NCBI RefSeq assembly: GCF_900100375.1
Contig: NZ_FNEZ01000002.1
Coordinates: 620,001 to 684,000 of the forward strand
Reading direction: 5' to 3'
Length of the DNA stretch: 64,000 nt
Source of the DNA: Flavobacterium noncentrifugens
Lineage (GTDB): Bacteria; Bacteroidota; Bacteroidia; Flavobacteriales; Flavobacteriaceae
In this document: positions 60,875 through 64,000 of the stretch, one piece after another
Layout of the letters: each line of letters starts with the position of its first letter
How positions within the stretch are numbered: the first letter of the stretch is position 1
Notes under the pieces: model-generated
The model's database searches: none
Told to the model about the DNA's origin: nothing
What the model saw: the letters and a program-made list of their open reading frames with translations, nothing else
Position numbers and translations under genes: made by a program

Positions 60875-62185
60875 ATGAAAACTGCTTTCCAAAACTTACT
60901 CTACCCAAAACTAGATTTTCTTAAAGGAAAAAAACTCCTTCTCGCAACGAGCGGCGGCATCGACAGCATGGTTTTGGTTGATTTATTGCTGAAGGAAAAC
61001 TTCGAAATCGCCATCGCACACTGCAATTTCCAGCTTCGCGGGATCGAGAGTTTTGAAGACCAGAAATTCATAGAAAACTTCGCCCAAAAAAACAACATTC
61101 CGGTTTTCATTACCCAATTTGATACCAAGGCTTTTGCCGAAGATTATAAACTGTCTACCCAGGTTGCGGCGCGTGAATTAAGATACAATTGGTTTTACGA
61201 ACTGCTGGAAACCGAAAATTTTGATTACATTTTAACCGCTCACCACGCCGATGACAACCTCGAAACGTTCCTGATCAATTTATCACGTGGCACCGGAATT
61301 GAAGGACTAACCGGTATTCCGCAGCAAAATGAAAAAATTATCCGGCCATTATTGGCGTTCAGCCGAAATGAAATCGAAGCTTACGCCAATGAAAATCAGA
61401 TCGAATGGCGCGAAGACAGTAGCAATGCATCGGATAAATATTTGCGGAATAAAGTACGCCACCACATTGTTCCGTTGTTGAAAGATTTAAATCCCGGATT
61501 TTTATCAGCATTTCAAAAAACGCAGGATTATCTGCAGCAAACGCAAGGAATGGCTGAAGATGCGGCGATTATGGTTTACCAACAAGTGGCGCAGGAAGCA
61601 AATGATGAAATTCATTTCAACCTGAAAAAGCTCAAAAAGCTGTCGAATTACCATTCGTATTTGTACCAATGGCTCAGCGAATTTGGCTTTTCTGCATGGA
61701 AAGACATTTATGCATTGGCCGACAGCCAGAGCGGAAAGCAGGTCTTTTCACCGGAATTTCGCCTGGTCAAAAACCGCGATTTCCTGATTTTATCACCATT
61801 GAAAAATCTAAAAGAAACTTCCGAGTTTTTGATTAACGAAAATACTACAGACGTTAATTTTCCTATAAAACTGTCATTTTCGAAAGTAGATTCGGTTATC
61901 GAAACATCAAATAAAACTATCTTTACGGACGTTGATAAACTGAAGTTTCCATTAATTTTGAGGCGCTGGAATGAAGGCGACGTTTTCGAGCCGTTTGGAA
62001 TGGACGGAAAGTCGAAAAAAGTCAGTAAATTTTTCAAGGACGAGAAATTTTCATTGGCCGAAAAAGAAAAAACCTGGCTGCTTTGTTCTGGAAATAAAAT
62101 TATCTGGATCGTTGGAAAGCGCGCGGACGAACGCTTTAAAGTTTCAGAAACTACTAAAAACATACTACAAATCGCATTGTCATAA
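60875..62185 (+). CDS. tilS: tRNA(Ile)-lysidine synthase
   Basis: 436 aa from ATG 60875 (MKTAFQNLLYPKL). The PP-loop SGGIDS in LLATSGGIDSMVLVDLL, AIAHCNFQLRG, and TAHHADDNLETFLINLSRG mark TilS. The C-terminal part (RRWNEGDVFEPFGMDGK-KKVSKFFKDEK) completes it. It makes lysidine at C34 of tRNA-Ile(CAU). Its stop overlaps the next start by one base (TAATG). Confidence 0.95.
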   Translation: MKTAFQNLLYPKLDFLKGKKLLLATSGGIDSMVLVDLLLKENFEIAIAHCNFQLRGIESFEDQKFIENFAQKNNIPVFITQFDTKAFAEDYKLSTQVAARELRYNWFYELLETENFDYILTAHHADDNLETFLINLSRGTGIEGLTGIPQQNEKIIRPLLAFSRNEIEAYANENQIEWREDSSNASDKYLRNKVRHHIVPLLKDLNPGFLSAFQKTQDYLQQTQGMAEDAAIMVYQQVAQEANDEIHFNLKKLKKLSNYHSYLYQWLSEFGFSAWKDIYALADSQSGKQVFSPEFRLVKNRDFLILSPLKNLKETSEFLINENTTDVNFPIKLSFSKVDSVIETSNKTIFTDVDKLKFPLILRRWNEGDVFEPFGMDGKSKKVSKFFKDEKFSLAEKEKTWLLCSGNKIIWIVGKRADERFKVSETTKNILQIALS

Positions 62186-64000
62186 TGAAGAAAATATACT
62201 TTTTACTGCTCGCTTTTTTTGGATTGCTCCAGATGAATGCCCAAATTTTAAATCCTGTAAAATGGTCGACGCGAACCGAAAAAATCTCAGCTACCGAATT
62301 CAACCTGGTTTTCGAAGGAATTATTGAAGACGAATGGCATGTGTATTCGCAGTTTACTCCGGATGGCGGCCCGCTTCCGATGGAAATTAAATTTAAAAAC
62401 GCCAAAGGCAATTTCGATTTAATCGGAAAAGCGACTGAAACCGGAACGAAAAAAGAATTTAATGACGTTTTTGGGGTTGACGAGCTTTTCTTCGCGAAGA
62501 AATTATTGATCAAACAAAAGGTAAAAATCACCAATCAGAATGGTTTTAAGATCGATGCCAATGTTGATTACCAGGTATGCAAAAGTAGTTGCATTAATGA
62601 CAAGAAGAACTTCACTTTTGACATCCCGAAAATCACGGCAGCGGCAATAATTCCTGCTGCACCAGAAAAAAATACTGTTTTAAAAGATACTATTTCAATA
62701 GTTCCTGATACTGCAGCTGCACAAAAAGCAACTGCAACGGAAAAAAAATCCGTAGTTTCGGAAACCAAAATACCGCCAAAGCAACCCGAACAGCAAAAAG
62801 GATTGTTGTCTATTTTTATCATCGCGTTCCTATCTGGATTCGCTGCATTGCTGACACCCTGCGTATTTCCATTGATCCCGATGACTGTGAGCTTTTTTAC
62901 TAAGCAAAGTAAAAATAAAAGAGAAGGCAAGAAAAATGCGATCATTTACGGCATTTCGATTATCGTGATTTATGTGGCGCTTGGCTTTTTCGTTTCATGG
63001 GCTTTTGGTGCAGATGCATTGAATTCACTGGCTACAAACGTGTATTTCAATATTATTTTCTTCATTCTACTGGTAATTTTCGCTGCGTCGTTCTTAGGCG
63101 CTTTTGAAATCATGCTCCCAAATTCGTGGGCAAATAAAGTTGACAAACAAGCCGATCGCGGCGGAATTTTCGGGATTTTATTCATGGCATTGGCATTGGC
63201 GATCGTATCGTTTTCATGCACCGGGCCAATTGTCGGGACGTTGTTGTTTGAAGCGGCTTCAAAAGGTGTTGTTGGGCCAATTGTGGGCATGTTCGGATTT
63301 TCATTGGCTTTAGCCTTGCCGTTTATGCTGTTTGCGATGTTTCCGGGCTGGCTAAATTCCCTGCCGAAATCGGGCGGATGGCTCAATACCGTAAAAGTAT
63401 TTTTAGGATTTTTAGAATTGGCTTTGGCGTTTAAATTCTTATCGAATGCCGATTTGGTTTTGCAGATGCATTTGCTTGAAAGAGAGGTTTTCTTAGCCAT
63501 TTGGATTGCGATTTTCGGAGTTTTGGCTTTGTATCTTTTTGGAAAAATTACCATGCCGCATGACAGTCCGCTGCCATTTATTTCGGTTGGAAGGTTGTTT
63601 TTAGGATTGCTGGTTTTGTCTTTTACCGTGTATTTGATTCCCGGACTTTGGGGCGCACCTTTGAAGGTGATTAGCGCTTTTCCACCTCCAATTGAGTACA
63701 GTGAAAATCCACGCGGAATTGGAAAAACAAACCAGGCAATTGGAGTTTTGCCAGAAGGCGCAGAATATGGCCCACACGACATTGTAACATTCCACGATTA
63801 TGATAAAGGAATGGCCTACGCAAAATCGGTCAACAAACCGGTTATGCTGGATTTTACGGGTCATGCATGCGTAAATTGCAGGAAGATGGAAATTAATGTC
63901 TGGTCTGATAAAAGCATATTGCCGATTTTAAATACCCAAATTGTGTTGATTTCGTTATATGTTGATGAAGATATCGACTTGCCCCTGAAAGACCAATTTG
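62185..64000 (+). CDS. dsbD: Thiol:disulfide interchange protein DsbD-like, cut by the window end
   Basis: 605 codons are visible and the frame is still open. A Sec signal (FLLLAFFGLLQMNAQ) leads into the DsbD-alpha-type domain (EGIIEDEWHVYSQFTPDGG, DYQVCKSSCINDKKNF with a Cys pair). The membrane part (LSGFAALLTPCVFPLIPMTV, FSCTGPIVGTLLFEAA) has the two transmembrane Cys, and a thioredoxin-like end (DFTGHACVNCRKMEINVW) with CVNC. It passes electrons to the periplasm. Coupled to tilS by TAATG. The C-terminal ~70 residues should lie beyond 64000. Confidence 0.9.
   Translation, partial: MKKIYFLLLAFFGLLQMNAQILNPVKWSTRTEKISATEFNLVFEGIIEDEWHVYSQFTPDGGPLPMEIKFKNAKGNFDLIGKATETGTKKEFNDVFGVDELFFAKKLLIKQKVKITNQNGFKIDANVDYQVCKSSCINDKKNFTFDIPKITAAAIIPAAPEKNTVLKDTISIVPDTAAAQKATATEKKSVVSETKIPPKQPEQQKGLLSIFIIAFLSGFAALLTPCVFPLIPMTVSFFTKQSKNKREGKKNAIIYGISIIVIYVALGFFVSWAFGADALNSLATNVYFNIIFFILLVIFAASFLGAFEIMLPNSWANKVDKQADRGGIFGILFMALALAIVSFSCTGPIVGTLLFEAASKGVVGPIVGMFGFSLALALPFMLFAMFPGWLNSLPKSGGWLNTVKVFLGFLELALAFKFLSNADLVLQMHLLEREVFLAIWIAIFGVLALYLFGKITMPHDSPLPFISVGRLFLGLLVLSFTVYLIPGLWGAPLKVISAFPPPIEYSENPRGIGKTNQAIGVLPEGAEYGPHDIVTFHDYDKGMAYAKSVNKPVMLDFTGHACVNCRKMEINVWSDKSILPILNTQIVLISLYVDEDIDLPLKDQF

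Overview
The window comes from a member of the Bacteroidota, most likely the family Flavobacteriaceae and close to Flavobacterium. The evidence is TAnnTTTG-type -7 promoter elements, type IX secretion signals, SprB repeats, DUF6266, DUF6952 and FISUMP proteins, a ribB with a degenerate second domain, and intergenic repeats that look like those common in Flavobacterium. Both ends are cut: a secreted protein is truncated at base 1 (minus strand) and a DsbD-like gene at base 64000 (plus strand).

Layout. 0.2-7.65 kb is a surface-polysaccharide cluster: FemAB-like acyltransferase, FdtB/QdtB-type aminotransferase, hexapeptide acyltransferase, Wzx-type flippase, small membrane protein, methyltransferase, sulfatase-like membrane enzyme, and a convergent FdtA/QdtA-type ketoisomerase. 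Together these suggest synthesis of a dTDP-3-acylamino-3,6-dideoxyhexose. 7.7-13.4 kb holds two small low-complexity proteins, one unknown gene and two aldo/keto reductase + AraC pairs.

13.45-37.2 kb is an accessory region, visibly A/T-richer over long stretches. Its left part is full of gene remnants (SDR, RteC, HsdR, TPR, DUF5675). It also has a SUKH immunity-like gene, a giant RCC1/SprB surface protein, and three copies of one small cassette beside orphan genes. Its right part is a probable defence island: two NT-HEPN-like proteins, a retron-like unit (structured leader, 81-aa protein, XRE protein, reverse transcriptase), and a helicase-nuclease gene bracketed by ~190-bp direct repeats that end in tRNA-Ser(UGA) 3' sequence.

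37.5-64 kb is mostly core genome: DUF6266, MDR oxidoreductase with a Crp-like regulator, ribB-lptG-lolA-ftsK-dgkA, antioxidant genes (tpx; peroxiredoxin-thioredoxin-DUF6952), amino-acid permease, PLP lyase with divergent Lrp regulator, creD cluster, lpd, DUF4349 lipoprotein, pabB, tilS and dsbD.

The most interesting parts are the retron-like unit at 31.28-33.18 kb, the stacked tRNA-Ser attachment repeats beside it, and the three-copy cassette at 15.1, 23.4 and 25.2 kb. All functional statements come from reading the sequence; no database search was run.
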